Shown: positions 7,082-16,051 of the stretch, one piece after another | Layout: each line of letters starts with the position of its first letter | Numbering within the stretch: the stretch's first letter is position 1 | NCBI RefSeq assembly: GCF_014334735.1 | Contig: NZ_CP060587.1 | Span: 620,001 to 684,000 of the forward strand | Direction: 5' to 3' | Length of the DNA stretch: 64,000 nt | Origin: Aeromicrobium senzhongii | GTDB taxonomy: Bacteria; Actinomycetota; Actinomycetes; Propionibacteriales; Nocardioidaceae | The notes under the pieces: generated by a model | What the model saw: the letters and a program-made list of their open reading frames with translations, nothing else | Database searches by the model: none | Told to the model about the DNA's origin: nothing | Position numbers and translations under genes: made by a program

Positions 7082-8602
7082 TCAGATCCAGCGGTCCCAC
7101 CACATGCGTTCGCGCCACTGGTCGTACGTGATGATCCGGTTGGCCAGGATCGGGTAGAAGTACCAGAACATCGCGATGACGATGCCCACGTAGGCCGCGA
7201 TGCCGCCCCACCACAGCCGGTCCGGGATGCGGCGGCGGATCGCGGCGAACACCAGGCACAGCGCCACGATCATGAACGGCACGATCGCGACGGCGTAGAA
7301 GGTGAAGATCGGGCGGCCCGAGGTGATCCACCACGGCGCCCACGTGGCCACGACGGCGACCAGCGGCAGGCTCCAGCGCCACGTGGGGTTGCGGATCCAG
7401 GCCACGAGCGCCGTGACCAGACCGAGCGTGCCGACCCACCAGATCGCGGGGTTGCCCAGCGTCAGCACCTGGCGGACGCACTTGGACTCGGCTGCCGCAC
7501 CGCACGCGGAGGCGGCGATGTCGAAGTTCGAGGAGACGTTCGTGGGCCGCCACTGGATCAGCCAGCCGAAGGCGTTGGTCTCGTAGGGGTGGGTCTTGGT
7601 CGCGAGGTAGTCGCCGGTGTGGAAGTTCCAGGTCATGACGTGGAAGCTCCACAGCGAGCGGAACGCGTCGATCAACCCGCCCAACGGGCCACGGGTGGGG
7701 TTGCTGACGCTGCCCCAGACCGGCTCGTCGCCGTAGCCGTGCCCGAAGCGCGTCTCGAAGGCGTCGTGGTTCAGCAGCCAGCCGGTCCAGCTGAGGAGGT
7801 AGACCACCAGCGCGACGCCGACGAGCGAGACGAAGGCGGGGAGGCCGGCACGCAGCACCCGCATCACCGCGTCCTGCCACGTCGCGACCCGGCCCCGGGC
7901 CCACACGTCCCACACCACGACCGTGATGCCGAACGCCGCCAGCACGTACAGACCGCTCCACTTGGTCGCGATCGCCAGGCCGAAGCAGGCGCCGGCCGCC
8001 AGTTGCCAGGGGCGCAGCCAGATCCACGCATCGGGTCCGACCTCGCGCAGCTTGCGGGTGAGCCAGTCGCGGTCGGCGGCCAGGCAGGCGGTGGCGCAGA
8101 CCAGCCAGAACGCGAGGAAGACGTCGAGCAGGGCGATGCGCGACATCGTGAAGTGCAACCCGTCGAGGGTCAGCAGCAGGCCCGCCAGGCAGCCCAGCGC
8201 GATCGAGCCGGTGAGCCGCAGCACGAGGCGGGCTAGCACCAGGACCGTGAGGGAGCCGATGACGACGGCGCCGAAGCGCCACCCCAGCGGCGTCAGGCCG
8301 AACAGCTTCTCGCCGAACGCGATGAGCCATTTGCCACCGTCGGGGTGCACGACCCAGGTCGGGTCCTGGGTGAACACGTCGGTCTCACCGTTGATGATCC
8401 GGCCGTTCGCGTCATCGACGGCGTCGCGTGCGTACCCGCCGTGCAGGAGCCCCCAGGCGTCCTTGGCGTAGTACGTCTCGTCGAACGTCAGCGAGTTCGG
8501 GCTCGAGACCTTCCAGATCCGCAGGAAAAAGGCCAGCAACGCCACGGCGATCGGCCCGATCCATCCCCAGGCGCGCAGGCTGATGTTGTCGAGCAGAGTC
8601 AC
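7082..8602 (-). CDS. pmt: Protein O-mannosyltransferase (GT39)
   Basis: A 506-residue GT-C enzyme that transfers mannose from polyprenyl-phosphate-mannose to Ser/Thr of exported proteins. It corresponds to mycobacterial Rv1002c by sequence style and by position divergent from rsmI. The first extracytoplasmic loop has the catalytic acidic motif FDETYYAKDAW near residue 35. About ten to eleven hydrophobic helices follow, and the C-terminus ends WWDRWI. GTG at 8602 is chosen because TAGGGT sits seven bases upstream. The alternative GTG at 8611 lies within that hexamer. Targets may include the secreted Thr/Pro-rich proteins encoded later in the window (inference). Confidence 0.9.
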   Translation of the reverse strand: MTLLDNISLRAWGWIGPIAVALLAFFLRIWKVSSPNSLTFDETYYAKDAWGLLHGGYARDAVDDANGRIINGETDVFTQDPTWVVHPDGGKWLIAFGEKLFGLTPLGWRFGAVVIGSLTVLVLARLVLRLTGSIALGCLAGLLLTLDGLHFTMSRIALLDVFLAFWLVCATACLAADRDWLTRKLREVGPDAWIWLRPWQLAAGACFGLAIATKWSGLYVLAAFGITVVVWDVWARGRVATWQDAVMRVLRAGLPAFVSLVGVALVVYLLSWTGWLLNHDAFETRFGHGYGDEPVWGSVSNPTRGPLGGLIDAFRSLWSFHVMTWNFHTGDYLATKTHPYETNAFGWLIQWRPTNVSSNFDIAASACGAAAESKCVRQVLTLGNPAIWWVGTLGLVTALVAWIRNPTWRWSLPLVAVVATWAPWWITSGRPIFTFYAVAIVPFMIVALCLVFAAIRRRIPDRLWWGGIAAYVGIVIAMFWYFYPILANRIITYDQWRERMWWDRWI

Positions 8603-8615
8603 CCGGCACACCCTA
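8603..8615 (-). promoter_or_regulatory. Leaderless promoter of pmt
   Basis: On the minus strand TAGGGT (8615 to 8610) is followed by seven bases and the GTG at 8602. The predicted transcript begins at or next to the start codon, and no ribosome binding site is needed. This fixes the start. Confidence 0.5.
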
Positions 8616-8692
8616 GCCAGACTGGGAGCCGAGCGGGAGTGCCATCGAACTCGCAGTTACATCGGGCCCGTTCGCGCCGTGTGCCGCCGTGG

Positions 8693-8704
8693 CAGGATCG
8701 AGGG
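8693..8704 (+). promoter_or_regulatory. Leaderless promoter of rsmI
   Basis: CAGGAT at 8693-8698 stands six bases before the GTG at 8705. It diverges from the pmt promoter about 80 bases away. Confidence 0.4.
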
Positions 8705-9547
8705 GTGCTGATCCTCGCCGGGACCCCCATCGGAACCGTGGCGGACGCCTCCGGGCGCCTCGCCCCCGCGTTGGCCGAGGCCGACGTCGTCGCGGCCGAG
8801 GACACCCGCCGCTTCCGGCGGCTGGCCGCCGACCTGGGCGTCGAGGTCACCGCTCGCGTCGTCTCGTACTTCGAGGGCAACGAGGAGCAGCGCACGGCCG
8901 AGCTGATGGACGACCTGCGCGCCGGCCGGACCGTCGTCCTGGTGACCGATGCCGGGATGCCGAGCGTGTCGGACCCGGGCTACCGGATCGTCGCCGCTGC
9001 CGTGGCCGAGGACCTGCCGGTCACCGCGATCCCGGGCCCCTCGGCCGTGCTGACGGCGCTGGCGGTCTCGGGGCTGCCGGTGGACCGCTTCTGCTTCGAG
9101 GGCTTCCCGCCGCGCAAGCCGGGCGAGCGGGCTCGCGTGCTCGGCGCGCTCGCGACCGATCCGCGCACCTTGGTGTTCTTCGAGTCCCCGCACCGCACTG
9201 CCGCGACCCTGGCGGCGATGGCCGAGGCGTTCGGGCCCGACCGTCGCGCAGCCGTCTGCCGCGAGCTGACGAAGACGTACGAGGAGGTCGTGCGCGGTCC
9301 GCTGTCCGACCTCGCGCAGTGGGCCGGCGACGGCGATCGCGTGCGCGGCGAGATCACGATCGTCGTCTCCGGCGCGGAACCGGCGGCCCCCGAGGACCTC
9401 GACGAGGCCGACCTCGCGGCGCTGGTCGAGCAGACCCGAGCCGAGGGGCTCAGCACCAAGGACGCGATCGCCGACGTCGCGCGGCGCACCGGAATCTCCC
9501 GCAAGGTGGTCTACGCCGCCGCCCACGCCCCCAAGGAGTCCTCATGA
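8705..9547 (+). CDS. rsmI: 16S rRNA 2'-O-ribose C1402 methyltransferase
   Basis: A 280-residue SAM-dependent enzyme that methylates the ribose of C1402 in 16S rRNA. It has the tetrapyrrole-methylase fold: N-terminal [18 protein letters not shown] near residue 33, and [12 protein letters not shown] and [15 protein letters not shown] in the SAM-binding region, then FFESPHRT. The C-terminal segment ([22 protein letters not shown]) is the usual helix-turn-helix extension. GTG at 8705 places LILAGTPIG at the N-terminus, as in homologs. The frame is open far upstream without coding sense. It overlaps fgd by four bases (ATGA). Confidence 0.95.
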   Translation: MLILAGTPIGTVADASGRLAPALAEADVVAAEDTRRFRRLAADLGVEVTARVVSYFEGNEEQRTAELMDDLRAGRTVVLVTDAGMPSVSDPGYRIVAAAVAEDLPVTAIPGPSAVLTALAVSGLPVDRFCFEGFPPRKPGERARVLGALATDPRTLVFFESPHRTAATLAAMAEAFGPDRRAAVCRELTKTYEEVVRGPLSDLAQWAGDGDRVRGEITIVVSGAEPAAPEDLDEADLAALVEQTRAEGLSTKDAIADVARRTGISRKVVYAAAHAPKESS

Positions 9548-10566
9548 GTCAGCCGCTGAAGCTCGGGTACAAGGCCTCGGCCGAGCAGTTCGGTCCGCGC
9601 GACCTGGTCGAGTACGCCGTGGCCGCCGAGGCGCACGGCATGGAGTCGGTCTGGACCAGCGACCACTTCCAGCCCTGGCGCCACGTCGGCGGGCACGCCC
9701 CGTTCTCGCTCGCGTGGATGACCGCGGTGGGCGAGCGGACCCACTCCGTGGTCATCGGCACGTCCGTGATGACGCCGACGTTCCGCTACAACCCCGCCGT
9801 CATCGCCCAGGCGTTCGCCACGATGGGATGCCTGTACCCGGGTCGGATCGTGCTGGGCGTCGGCACCGGTGAGGCGCTCAATGAGATCGCCACCGGCTTC
9901 CGCGGTGCGGGCGAGCAGGACTGGCCCGAGTTCAAGGAGCGGTTCGCGCGGCTGCGCGAGTCGGTGCGCCTCATGCGGGCCCTGTGGTCCGACGAGCGGG
10001 TGTCCTTCGAGGGCGAGTACTACTCCACGCACGACGCCTCGATCTACGACCGCCCCGACGAGCCGATCCCGGTCTACATCGCGGCCGGCGGCCCGGTCGT
10101 GGCGAAGTACGCCGGGCGCATGGGAGACGGCTCGATCTGCACCTCGGGCAAGGGGCCCGAGCTCTACACCGAGAAGCTGCTGCCGGCGATGCGCGAGGGC
10201 GCCGAGGCCGCGGGGCGCGACCCGCAGGAGGCCGACCGGATGATCGAGATCAAGCTCTCCTACGACACCGATCCCGAGCTGGCGCTGGAGAACACGCGCT
10301 TCTGGTCGCCGCTGTCGCTCACGCCCGAGCAGAAGCACTCCATCACCGACCCGGTCGAGATGGAGAAGGCGGCCGACGCGCTGCCGATCGCGCAGATCGC
10401 CAAGCGCTGGATCGTGGGCTCGGATCCCGACGAGGTCGTCGAGAAGATCGGCCAGTACGTCGACTGGGGCTTCAACCACCTCGTGTTCCACGCGCCCGGG
10501 AACGACCAGAACCGCTTCCTGGAGCTCTTCGAGCGCGATCTGGCGCCGCGTCTGCGCGCTCGCTGA
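9544..10566 (+). CDS. fgd: F420-dependent glucose-6-phosphate dehydrogenase
   Basis: A 340-residue enzyme that oxidises glucose-6-phosphate to 6-phosphogluconolactone and reduces coenzyme F420, feeding reductant to F420 enzymes in the cytoplasm. It is very close to mycobacterial Fgd1. Recognisable segments are [12 protein letters not shown] at the N-terminus, [10 protein letters not shown] near residue 38 (family Asp and His active-site region), [21 protein letters not shown] near residue 100, IYIAAGG-type phosphate-binding strands, and [11 protein letters not shown] near 260. The length matches the family (about 336). The ATGA overlap with rsmI suggests co-expression. Confidence 0.94.
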   Translation: MSQPLKLGYKASAEQFGPRDLVEYAVAAEAHGMESVWTSDHFQPWRHVGGHAPFSLAWMTAVGERTHSVVIGTSVMTPTFRYNPAVIAQAFATMGCLYPGRIVLGVGTGEALNEIATGFRGAGEQDWPEFKERFARLRESVRLMRALWSDERVSFEGEYYSTHDASIYDRPDEPIPVYIAAGGPVVAKYAGRMGDGSICTSGKGPELYTEKLLPAMREGAEAAGRDPQEADRMIEIKLSYDTDPELALENTRFWSPLSLTPEQKHSITDPVEMEKAADALPIAQIAKRWIVGSDPDEVVEKIGQYVDWGFNHLVFHAPGNDQNRFLELFERDLAPRLRAR

Positions 10567-10597
10567 CCGCGGGACGAGCCGCGGTTCGAGGGCTCAC

Positions 10598-10610
10598 TAG
10601 ACTCGAACTC
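10598..10610 (+). promoter_or_regulatory. Leaderless promoter of metG
   Basis: TAGACT at 10598-10603, then seven bases, then the GTG at 10611. No ribosome binding site precedes the start codon. Confidence 0.55.
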
Positions 10611-12191
10611 GTGCCCGAACCTCGTTTCTACGCCACGACGCCGATCTACTACGTGAACGACGCGCCCCACATCGGGCACGGCTACACCACCACGATCGGC
10701 GACGTCCTGACCCGCTGGCATCGCCAGCGCGGCGAGCGCGTCTGGTTCCTGACCGGCGTCGACGAGCACGGCCAGAAGGTCCTGCGCAAGGCCGAGGCCA
10801 ACGGCGTGTCCCCGCAGGAGTGGGTCGACCGCCTCGTCGAGAACGAGTGGCTGCCGATGCTGGAGACGATCGACGCCGCCAACGACGACTTCATCCGCAC
10901 GACCGAGCAGCGCCACGAGAAGGGCGCCCAGGCGTTCTGGCAGGCCCTGCACGACCGCGGCGAGGTCTACCGCGGCGAGTTCTCGGGCTGGTACAGCGTC
11001 GGCTCCGAGGAGTTCGTCGCCGACGAGTACGTGACCGACGGCGAGGGCGAGGACGAGGGCTTCAAGATCTCGACGCTCGACGGCAGCCGCCTCGAGCACG
11101 TCACCGAGGAGAACTACTTCTTCCCGCTGAGCAAGTACGCCGACAAGCTGCTCGAGCTGTACGAGGCGCGGCCCGACTTCGTGCAGCCGGAGTCGGCGCG
11201 CAACGAGGTGCTGGCGTTCGTGCGCGGCGGTTTGAAGGACCTGTCGATCTCGCGGTCGACGTTCGACTGGGGCATCCCGCTGCCGTGGGACGACTCGCAC
11301 GTCATGTACGTCTGGATCGAGGCGCTGCTGAACTACGTCACGGCGGCCGGCTACGGCGTCGACGACGAGCGGTTCGAGGACCTGTGGCCCGCGAACGTGC
11401 ACCTGGTCGGCAAGGACATCGTGCGCTTCCACGCGGTCATCTGGCCGGCCCTGCTGATGGCCGCGGGACTGCCCGTGCCGCACCGGGTCTTCGCGCACGG
11501 CTGGCTCCTGGTGGGCGGCCAGAAGATGAGCAAGAGCAAGGCCAACGGCATCCACCCGAACGAGATCGTGGCCACGTTCGGCTCCGACGCCTACCGCTAC
11601 TACTTCACGCGGGCGCTGACGTTCGGCAGCGACGGGTCGATCTCGTGGGAGGACATCGGCGCGCGGTACCACGCCGAGCTCGCCAACGGCTTCGGCAACC
11701 TCGCGTCCCGCGTGGCCGCCATGATCGGCAAGTACTTCGACGGCGAGCTGCCGGCTGCCGGCGAGCTGGGCCCGGCCGAGCAGCACATCGTCGACACCGT
11801 CGCGACGGCCGTGGCCGAGGCCGACGAGGCCATGGAGCGCATCGCCCCGCAGGACGCCCTCACGGCGATCTGGCGCATCGTCGACGCGCTGAACCTCTAC
11901 ATCACCGAGTCCGAGCCGTGGGCCGTCGCCAAGGACGAGTCCCAGCGCGAGCGCCTCGGCACGATCCTCAACACCGCGGCCGAGGGCCTGCGCGTCCTGG
12001 CCGTGACGCTGCACCCCGTCATGCCGAAGGCCACCACCTCGCTGTGGGAGTCCCTCGGCGCCGAGCCCGACCTCGGGCCGGTCGCCGACCAGCGCCTCGA
12101 CGAGGTGGCGACGTGGGGCCGGCTGCGCCCGGGCGCCACCGTCACCAAGGTGCCGTCGCTGTTCCCGCGCATCGATCTCGCGCAGGACTGA
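10611..12191 (+). CDS. metG: Methionyl-tRNA synthetase
   Basis: A 526-residue class I aminoacyl-tRNA synthetase charging initiator and elongator tRNA-Met. The HIGH motif appears as PHIGHGYTT near residue 20, and KMSKSKANG stands near residue 305. The connective-peptide region (SVGSEEFVADEYV) lacks the zinc-binding cysteines of the E. coli type, as in mycobacterial MetRS. The C-terminal dimerising EMAP-like domain is absent; the protein ends after the anticodon-binding helical bundle. The GTG start follows from the leaderless promoter and gives the expected N-terminus (FYATTPIYYVNDAPHIGH). Longer frames upstream overlap fgd and are rejected. Confidence 0.96.
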   Translation: MPEPRFYATTPIYYVNDAPHIGHGYTTTIGDVLTRWHRQRGERVWFLTGVDEHGQKVLRKAEANGVSPQEWVDRLVENEWLPMLETIDAANDDFIRTTEQRHEKGAQAFWQALHDRGEVYRGEFSGWYSVGSEEFVADEYVTDGEGEDEGFKISTLDGSRLEHVTEENYFFPLSKYADKLLELYEARPDFVQPESARNEVLAFVRGGLKDLSISRSTFDWGIPLPWDDSHVMYVWIEALLNYVTAAGYGVDDERFEDLWPANVHLVGKDIVRFHAVIWPALLMAAGLPVPHRVFAHGWLLVGGQKMSKSKANGIHPNEIVATFGSDAYRYYFTRALTFGSDGSISWEDIGARYHAELANGFGNLASRVAAMIGKYFDGELPAAGELGPAEQHIVDTVATAVAEADEAMERIAPQDALTAIWRIVDALNLYITESEPWAVAKDESQRERLGTILNTAAEGLRVLAVTLHPVMPKATTSLWESLGAEPDLGPVADQRLDEVATWGRLRPGATVTKVPSLFPRIDLAQD

Positions 12192-12194
12192 GCC

Positions 12195-13052
12195 GTGAGC
12201 CTCACCGAGGGCTGGCCGCAGGCGCCCGAGCCGTTGCCGCGGCCGGTCGTCGACAACCACTGCCACCTCGACACGCGGATCCGCGGGGGAGCCCTGATCC
12301 CCGTCGACGAGGCGCTCGATCGTGCCGCCGCCGTCGGCGTGACGCGCACCGTCCAGGTCGGGTGCGACCTCGAGAGCTCGCGGTGGGCGGTCGAGGTCGC
12401 ACGGCAGCAGCCCAGCGTCGTCGCCGCCGTGGCGATGCACCCCAACGACGCCGCTCGCAGCGCGACGCTCGAGGACGATCTCGCCGAGATCGACCGCCTC
12501 GCGGCCGACCCCGTGGTCCGTGCCGTCGGCGAGACCGGTCTGGACTACTTCCGCACCGGCGCCGAGGGCCGGCCGGCCCAGCAGTACTCGTTCCGTCGTC
12601 ACATCCGGATCGCCAAGCGGCACGACCGCACGCTGGTGATCCACGATCGCGACGCGCACGACGACGTGCTCTCGCTCCTCGACGACGAGGGTGTGCCCGA
12701 GCGGGTCGTCATGCACTGCTTCAGCGGTGACGCCGACGTCGCGCGACGCTGCCTGGACCGCGGCGCCTACCTGTCCTTCGCGGGAACGGTCACCTTCAAG
12801 AACGCCGATTACCTGCGCGACGCCCTGCGGATCGCGCCGCGCGACCGCATCCTCGTCGAGACCGACGCGCCGTTCCTGACGCCCATGCCGCACCGGGGCG
12901 AGCCGAACGCGTCCTTCCTGATCCCGCACACGGTGCGGTTCATGGCCGAGGTGCTCGACACCGACCTCGCGCAGCTGTGCGACGCCATCGCCGAGAACAC
13001 CGATCGGGCGTTCGGCGGACACTGGTCCGAGCGCGGCGATATCGTGGCCTGA
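12195..13052 (+). CDS. tatD: TatD family metal-dependent deoxyribonuclease
   Basis: A 285-residue TIM-barrel hydrolase. Metal ligands are visible: HCHLD near residue 22, the Glu of GETGLDYFRT near residue 112, a His in LVIHDRDAHDD near 153, MHCFSGD near 175, and ETDAPFLTP near 220 with the last Asp ligand. TatD enzymes have 3'-5' exonuclease activity and roles in DNA quality control. GTG at 12195 follows the metG stop by three bases, so the two are co-transcribed. The order metG-tatD-rpfB is conserved in mycobacteria. Confidence 0.93.
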   Translation: MSLTEGWPQAPEPLPRPVVDNHCHLDTRIRGGALIPVDEALDRAAAVGVTRTVQVGCDLESSRWAVEVARQQPSVVAAVAMHPNDAARSATLEDDLAEIDRLAADPVVRAVGETGLDYFRTGAEGRPAQQYSFRRHIRIAKRHDRTLVIHDRDAHDDVLSLLDDEGVPERVVMHCFSGDADVARRCLDRGAYLSFAGTVTFKNADYLRDALRIAPRDRILVETDAPFLTPMPHRGEPNASFLIPHTVRFMAEVLDTDLAQLCDAIAENTDRAFGGHWSERGDIVA

Positions 13053-13126
13053 ACCACAGAACTTGATATCGCAGTCCCCGTCACGCATGGTGGATTGGTT
13101 GCATCTCCGAAACCCTGAGGTTGTTT

Positions 13127-14254
13127 GTGCCCCGTCTGTTACCTGAAGTCACTGCCAAGAACGCGCTCGTCATGGGTGCGCTGGCGACCGGTCTGGTCGT
13201 TGCCATCGGCGGCGTCGTCCACGCCTCCACCTACGACCAGCTCGTCCGTGTCGACGTCGACGGCGTGGTCACCGAAGTGCGGACCGAGAGCGACTCCGTC
13301 GCCGATCTGCTCGACGAGAAGAACGTCACCGTGGCCGCCACCGACAAGGTCAGCCCGGCTCCCGTCACCGAGCTCGACGACGGCGACGTCGTCAAGGTGC
13401 GCCGCGCCAAGGCCGTCACGCTGGTCGTCGACGGCAAGATCAGCCAGCGCACCGTCCACGACGTCGATGTCGCCGGAGCGCTCGACACGCTCGGCGTCGA
13501 GCCGAAGGAGGGGGCCGTCTTCTCGATGGCGCCCGACGAGCGTCTGAGCCGCGACGGCAACAGCGTCGTGGTCAGCAACCCCAAGGCCGTCACCTTGAAG
13601 GTCGACGGCGAGAAGAAGACGCTCACCACCGCGGCTCCCACCGTGCATTCCCTGCTCGAGCAGCACGGGGTCGAGGTCGGCAAGCTCGACGAGGTCAAGC
13701 CGGGCCTCGGCTCGTACCTTAAGCCGCGCCAGGCGCTGCGCGTCGTCCGGATCAAGAAGGTCACGCGCACCGAGAAGATCCCGGTCGACCACAAGGTCAC
13801 CTACTCCTCCGACCCGTCGCTGTTCAAGGGCGACACCGAGGTCGTCAAGGAGGGTCGCGACGGTCTCGACCGCGCGAAGGTCGAGCTGATCCTGGCCGAC
13901 GGCAAGCTCCGCGAGCGCCGGGTCATCTCCCGCAACTCGGTCCGTCCGCCGGTCACCGGTGTGGTGAAGCGCGGCACGAAGGCCAAGCCCGCACCCGAGA
14001 CCCCCGACTCGTCGATCGACGGCGGCGTCTGGGACCGGATCGCCAAGTGCGAGTCCGGCGGCAACTGGAGCATCAACACCGGCAACGGCTACTACGGCGG
14101 CCTGCAGTTCTCGCTCGCCACGTGGCGCAGCGTCGGCGGCCCGGGCTACCCGCACGAGCAGAGCAAGGCGACCCAGATCAAGTACGCCAAGATCCTGCAG
14201 GCGCGTTCGGGCTGGGGCCAGTGGTCCTGCGCGGCCAAGGTCGGTATCCGCTGA
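13127..14254 (+). CDS. rpfB: Resuscitation-promoting factor (RpfB type)
   Basis: A 375-residue exported cell-wall hydrolase. An N-terminal signal/anchor helix lies at about residues 12-33. Three DUF348 repeats follow at roughly 37-80, 92-135 and 150-190, then a G5 domain at about 205-285. The C-terminal Rpf lytic-transglycosylase-like domain (about 300-375) starts [13 protein letters not shown], with the catalytic Glu near residue 309 and the paired cysteines AKCES and WSCAAK. It cleaves peptidoglycan and aids regrowth and division. GTG at 13127 has GAGG six bases upstream; TTG at 13121 is possible. No c-di-AMP riboswitch fits in the 68-base gap upstream. Confidence 0.95.
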   Translation: MPRLLPEVTAKNALVMGALATGLVVAIGGVVHASTYDQLVRVDVDGVVTEVRTESDSVADLLDEKNVTVAATDKVSPAPVTELDDGDVVKVRRAKAVTLVVDGKISQRTVHDVDVAGALDTLGVEPKEGAVFSMAPDERLSRDGNSVVVSNPKAVTLKVDGEKKTLTTAAPTVHSLLEQHGVEVGKLDEVKPGLGSYLKPRQALRVVRIKKVTRTEKIPVDHKVTYSSDPSLFKGDTEVVKEGRDGLDRAKVELILADGKLRERRVISRNSVRPPVTGVVKRGTKAKPAPETPDSSIDGGVWDRIAKCESGGNWSINTGNGYYGGLQFSLATWRSVGGPGYPHEQSKATQIKYAKILQARSGWGQWSCAAKVGIR

Positions 14255-15123
14255 ACGACTCCCGCCCGGACGACACCGTCCGCCTGCTCGGCGCTGCCGA
14301 CATCCGTCGGCTCGCCGAGGAGGCAGGAGTGCGTCCCACCAAGCAGCGTGGCCAGAACTTCGTCATCGACGGCAACACGGTCCGGCGCATCGTCGACGTC
14401 TCGGGCGTGGGCCCGGACGACGTCGTCGTCGAGATCGGGCCCGGTCTGGGCTCGCTGACGCTGGCCCTGCTGGACCGCGCCCGCCACGTGACGGCGGTCG
14501 AGATCGACGAGGCGCTGGCCGCGCGGCTCCCGGCGACGATCGAGCAGTTCGCGCCCGGCGCGGCCGACCGCTTCGACCTCGTGCAGGCCGACGCCATGCG
14601 GGTCACCGAGCTGCCGGGGCCGGCGCCGACCGCGCTGGTCGCGAACCTGCCGTACAACGTGTCGGTGCCGGTCCTGTTGCACTTCCTCGAGACGTTCCCG
14701 TCGCTGCGCACCGTCCTGGTGATGGTGCAGGCCGAGGTGGCACACCGCCTCGCGGCCGGGCCGGGATCGCGGACGTACGGCATCCCCAGCGTCAAGGCCG
14801 CCTGGTACGCCGACGTGCGACTGGCCGGCAACATCGGCCGCAACGTCTTCTGGCCCGCACCGAACGTCGACTCGGCACTGGTCGCGATGACCCGTCACGA
14901 GCCGCTGCCGGGCGACCGCGCGGCCGTCTTCCGGGTCGTCGACGCCGCGTTCGCGCAGCGTCGCAAGACGCTGCGGGCCGCGCTGGCGGGTGTGGCCGGC
15001 GGCGGCCCCGCGGCCGAGGCGGCCCTGACGGCGGCGGGGATCGATCCCCGCACCCGGGGTGAGCAGTTGACGGTCGAGCAGTTCGCCGCCGTCGCTGCGT
15101 CGCTGGCCTCGGTCGGCCGTTAG
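14251..15123 (+). CDS. rsmA: 16S rRNA dimethyladenosine transferase, CTG start
   Basis: A 290-residue KsgA/RsmA enzyme dimethylating A1518 and A1519 of 16S rRNA. Visible motifs are [13 protein letters not shown] near residue 25, SAM motif [13 protein letters not shown] near 54, and the target-base motif NLPYNVSVP near 130. Homologs need the N-terminal [15 protein letters not shown] segment, but no ATG, GTG or TTG lies just before it. The best start is CTG at 14251, which overlaps the rpfB stop as CTGA and has AAGG about ten bases upstream. GTG at 14221 would overlap rpfB by 34 bases. The order rpfB-rsmA-ispE is conserved. Confidence 0.93.
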   Translation: MNDSRPDDTVRLLGAADIRRLAEEAGVRPTKQRGQNFVIDGNTVRRIVDVSGVGPDDVVVEIGPGLGSLTLALLDRARHVTAVEIDEALAARLPATIEQFAPGAADRFDLVQADAMRVTELPGPAPTALVANLPYNVSVPVLLHFLETFPSLRTVLVMVQAEVAHRLAAGPGSRTYGIPSVKAAWYADVRLAGNIGRNVFWPAPNVDSALVAMTRHEPLPGDRAAVFRVVDAAFAQRRKTLRAALAGVAGGGPAAEAALTAAGIDPRTRGEQLTVEQFAAVAASLASVGR

Positions 15124-15133
15124 GTTGGGGACC
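15121..15133 (+). promoter_or_regulatory. Leaderless promoter of ispE on the rsmA stop codon
   Basis: TAGGTT at 15121-15126 begins with the TAG stop codon of rsmA and is followed by seven bases and the GTG at 15134. It would give ispE and the ABC-F gene a leaderless transcript independent of rpfB-rsmA. Confidence 0.45.
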
Positions 15134-16051
15134 GTGGTGTCCAAGGTGACCGTGCGTGTTCCGGCCAAGATCAACCTGTGTCTGGGGGTGGGTCGTCCGC
15201 GCCCGGACGGCTTCCATCCGTTGGCCACGGTCTACCAGGCCGTCGACCTGCACGACGAGCTGCGGATCACCGCCCGCGACGACGGTGAGATCACCGTGGC
15301 GGTGCACACCGAGGTCGCCCTGCCCGAGGGCTCGGTCGTCCCCGAGAGCGACGACAACCTCGCCGTGCGGGCCGCGCGCCTGCTGCGCAAGCACTTGGGC
15401 GACGAGAGCCTCGGCGCCGACATCGTGATCCGCAAGGTCATCCCGGTCGCAGGCGGCATGGCCGGGGGTTCGGCCGACGCCGCCGCCGCGCTGGTGGGCT
15501 GCAACGAGCTCTGGGGCGGCGGCCTGTCCAAGCTCGACCTCGAGCCCTTCGCGGCCGAGCTCGGCAGTGACGTCCCGTTCCTGCTGCACGGCGGCATCGC
15601 CATCGGCGGCGGCCGGGGTGAGACCGTCAGCCCCGTCCTGGCCCGCGGCGGCTACCACTGGGTGTTCGCCACGGCCGCCGAAGGCCTCTCGACCGCGGCC
15701 GTCTACGCCGAGTTCGACCGGCTCGCGCCCGACGCCCCCGCCGAGCCCGAGGTGCCCGACGCGCTGCTCAACGCCCTGCGGGCCGGCGACGCCCATGCGC
15801 TCGGACTGGCCCTGAGCAACGACCTCACCGAGGCCGCGCTGTCGCTGCGGCCCGAGTTGGCCGACACGCTCGACGTGGGGCTCCGGGCCGGTGCGTTGGG
15901 CGCGATCATCTCGGGGTCCGGCCCGACGACCGTGTTCCTGGCGGCCTCCGAGCAGCACGCGCTCGACCTGGCGATGGCGCTGACCAGCGCGATGAACGCG
16001 GCCGACGTCATCCAGTCCCACGGGCCCGTCTCCGGGGCGCGACTCGTCTGA
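15134..16051 (+). CDS. ispE: 4-diphosphocytidyl-2-C-methyl-D-erythritol kinase
   Basis: A 305-residue GHMP kinase of the non-mevalonate isoprenoid pathway; it phosphorylates CDP-methylerythritol with ATP. The N-terminus VRVPAKINLCLGV holds the catalytic-Lys/Asn region, DGFHPLATVYQAV is the substrate-binding segment, and PVAGGMAGGSADAAAAL (about residues 103-120) is the glycine-rich ATP loop. GSGPTTVF near 262 is GHMP motif 3. GTG at 15134 is chosen from promoter spacing; TTG at 15125 lies in the promoter. The stop overlaps the next start by one base (TGATG). Confidence 0.94.
   Translation: MVSKVTVRVPAKINLCLGVGRPRPDGFHPLATVYQAVDLHDELRITARDDGEITVAVHTEVALPEGSVVPESDDNLAVRAARLLRKHLGDESLGADIVIRKVIPVAGGMAGGSADAAAALVGCNELWGGGLSKLDLEPFAAELGSDVPFLLHGGIAIGGGRGETVSPVLARGGYHWVFATAAEGLSTAAVYAEFDRLAPDAPAEPEVPDALLNALRAGDAHALGLALSNDLTEAALSLRPELADTLDVGLRAGALGAIISGSGPTTVFLAASEQHALDLAMALTSAMNAADVIQSHGPVSGARLV

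Noticed and set aside
10260..13088. 942-codon minus-strand open frame opposite metG and tatD
   Set aside because: Composition dominated by Arg, Val, Asp and Gly with no motif; both genes on the other strand are unmistakable.
13053..13126. ydaO-type c-di-AMP riboswitch before rpfB
   Set aside because: Only 74 bases separate tatD from rpfB, too short for the fold, and no matching conserved blocks were seen.
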